Part shown: piece after piece, positions 62,251 through 64,000 of the stretch | How the letters are laid out: the number at the start of each line of letters is the position of its first letter | Numbering within the stretch: position 1 is the stretch's first letter | Source of the DNA: Morchella semilibera | Lineage: Eukaryota > Ascomycota > Pezizomycetes > Pezizales > Morchellaceae | Direction of reading: 5' to 3' | Assembly: GCA_009192285.1 (NCBI GenBank) | Contig: CM018609.1 | Coordinates: 513,282-577,281, forward strand | DNA: 64,000 nt | Translations under genes and position numbers: made by a program | The notes under the pieces: generated by a model | What the model saw: the letters and a program-made list of their open reading frames with translations, nothing else | What the model was told of the DNA's origin: nothing | Database searches by the model: none

Positions 62251-64000
62251 ACGGTCAGTCAAGGGCTTATAGTTGGAAATAATCTTTTTTTTCTTTTTTT
62301 CTTTTGTACTTTAAACAAGGGGGTTAATCAAAAAGTTTACATATATGTTGTCAATGATCAACACAGTATTATCGGCCATGTTATAATTCTGATTATGATG
62401 TTGTGATGATGTGTGTTGTATTACTTTCCTGGACGAAGGTGCAGATTTCGGCCAGAATGCCAAATCGAAATTCTCGATTTTCCGATTTATCGATTTTCAC
62501 CTGCGGCGTGGCTGCTTCACCAAGAATCCGGTATAGGAAACTGTAAGAAAATAAGCTCAGAGGCACAGAAGAAGAAGAAAAAACAGCACTACAACCCACC
62601 GTTCACCAGCAGCGACAAGCACGAATGTTAACTTGTAGCAGTACCCATTGTGTAAGCAGTGCAGGAAAAGGGAATAATAAAACATGATATGCCCGACGAT
62701 AACTGCTTATTCCTCCCCCCCCCCCCTAATTTAGAGAGTATGCGTTCTGTTTGACATGCGTATGGGAAATAAATAGCGCCTGCTGTCCGCGGCCGTCCGG
62801 CCAACCAAAAAAGCAACGACTCGATGCCACCATCACCAAAAAGCCAAGTTATGTATGTATGTATGCACCCAGCGCCGCGGCGGCCAGGACGACGTCGAGT
62901 TTTTACTGGCGGGTATTTATTACTGCCACACCCTCCTCCTTCCCCTCAAAAGGTGAGATCGGCCTACTTTGCGACCCAGTGGGCTGGTTACAGTATCTGG
63001 TAATGGTGGCGCATATCTCTGCTCTACACAGCTGGAAAGGGACGGGGGCAGGGGAGTGAGGTGAGGTGGGTGAGCTCATGAAGAAAAAAATGAAACACAT
63101 CGAGGGGGATCTGCAAGCGCCAATAGCGCGTTTGAGAGATCCTACAAAGGCGCTGCCTGCCTGCTGAAGAAAGTTTCCTTAGGAGAGACCTAATATAAAA
63201 AATCTATGTATGTACTCTAAACCTGAGTTGTTATTGTTGTTGTTGTTGTTGTTGCAATTTATTAGAGTGTATGTGTGTTTTTGACCCCTCTCGTATGTAC
63301 CTGAGGTACATACTCTGAATTTGTAGACATGATTGAGGACAGACGACAGACAGACAGAGGTGAGCATGGATGGATGGATGGGAACAATTGGAATGTTTCC
63401 GGGACGGGCTGGGGATATGCGTTGACTGGCGGAGGTGCGTCCGTGTGAATGGGGAAAGTACCTAGTTGAAGATTTCTAGGGGGGAGTTGTGGCAGCCATG
63501 GGGTGGATGGCCACCGCAATCCACTGCCTGGGGATCTACAGGGATTGATGGAACGCCCCAGCGCCTCTCTCCTTCTCTCTCCTCCACGGCTTGACCCCTG
63601 CGGCTATTGGTGAGGAGAGCACTTTGCAATTGGAGAAGAGGAGCAAAGATCTGCCTGAGTTTGGAACAGAACATCTCTCCTTCACCTGTCTGTGAGAGAC
63701 AGACGGCCCAAGAAGCCATGATCGATCGGTCTCCCGGTCTGCGAGGAAAATATAGTGGCCAACCTGCTCTAGAGGTACATGAAGATAGACAGAAGAGCTG
63801 CACAACGCGTCTTCCCCCACCCCCCCCCCCCCTCACTCGTTCTTACTATCCATACACCCCCGCCCAGTATTTGCCATCCATGAATTCGCTAAATTGAAGC
63901 TGTCGTCCGCATCTTGTCCCCTACCCGCCTCCCTCCTTTTCTTTCTTGGTTGTTCTGCTTCTCTGAGGTGTTTTCTGTTCTTCGTCTTCTTCTTCTTCCT
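62251..64000. other. Gene-free 3' spacer with simple repeats
   Basis: Nothing with coding features. It holds a GTT array (about 63226-63255), a GGAT repeat (about 63366-63383), C runs at about 62707 and 63815, and a pyrimidine-rich TTC run at the right edge. These may be parts of the 5' region of a gene beyond the window. Confidence 0.5.

Noticed and set aside
63226-63255. CRISPR-like array
   Set aside because: It is a GTT trinucleotide repeat; there are no spacers, and CRISPR is not expected in a nuclear genome.

Overview
The window looks like nuclear DNA from a filamentous ascomycete (Pezizomycotina). Protein genes are split by short GT-AG introns, mostly 51-90 nt, with CTAAC/CTGAC-type branch sites. 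The recognisable proteins are single-copy fungal housekeeping factors, and genes lie on both strands between long gene-poor spacers. Abundant microsatellites and G/C homopolymers, and 35 copies of the octamer TACATGTA, give the spacers a distinctive look. An early-diverging group such as Pezizomycetes is possible, but that is a weak guess.

Layout. 1-9.6 kb: a Myb/SANT-like protein (-) and a T5orf172/GIY-YIG (DUF1766) protein (-) whose conserved protein is spread over three frames. 9.6-12.1 kb: the coenzyme Q kinase COQ8 (+). 12.1-16.3 kb: no gene. 16.3-17.4 kb: an F-box/ankyrin protein (-). 19.0-24.3 kb: class V myosin (-, nine exons, 1615 aa). 25.8-27.3 kb: histone chaperone NAP1 (-). 30.0-31.6 kb: AP-2 mu adaptin (+). 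31.6-38.4 kb: gene-poor. 38.4-39.7 kb: the CCAAT-binding subunit HapE/NF-YC (-), divergent from the pre-rRNA processing factor FCF2 (+, 41.0-42.2 kb). 45.2-48.5 kb: an 11-exon gene for an 888-aa protein joining a DUF2235 (Tle1-like) alpha/beta hydrolase to a P-loop GTPase-like domain and a helical tail. 49.0-51.5 kb: TFIIF alpha/TFG1 (-), divergent from a small V-ATPase subunit f (+). 52.4-59.1 kb: a repeat-rich island with tRNA-derived SINE copies, a TA-flanked MITE, a foldback element and duplicated hairpins. 59.1-62.3 kb: the DEAD-box helicase DBP10 (+). After that only low-complexity spacer.

Most genes are independent housekeeping loci: ribosome biogenesis (FCF2, DBP10), transcription and chromatin (HapE, TFIIF alpha, NAP1), traffic (myosin V, AP-2 mu, V-ATPase f) and respiration (COQ8). 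The least ordinary locus is the hydrolase-GTPase fusion, which resembles the effector-plus-NTPase design of fungal NLR-like/incompatibility proteins. Exon models were built by hand from splice sites. For each multi-exon gene except the broken DUF1766 gene, the exon lengths sum to a multiple of three.
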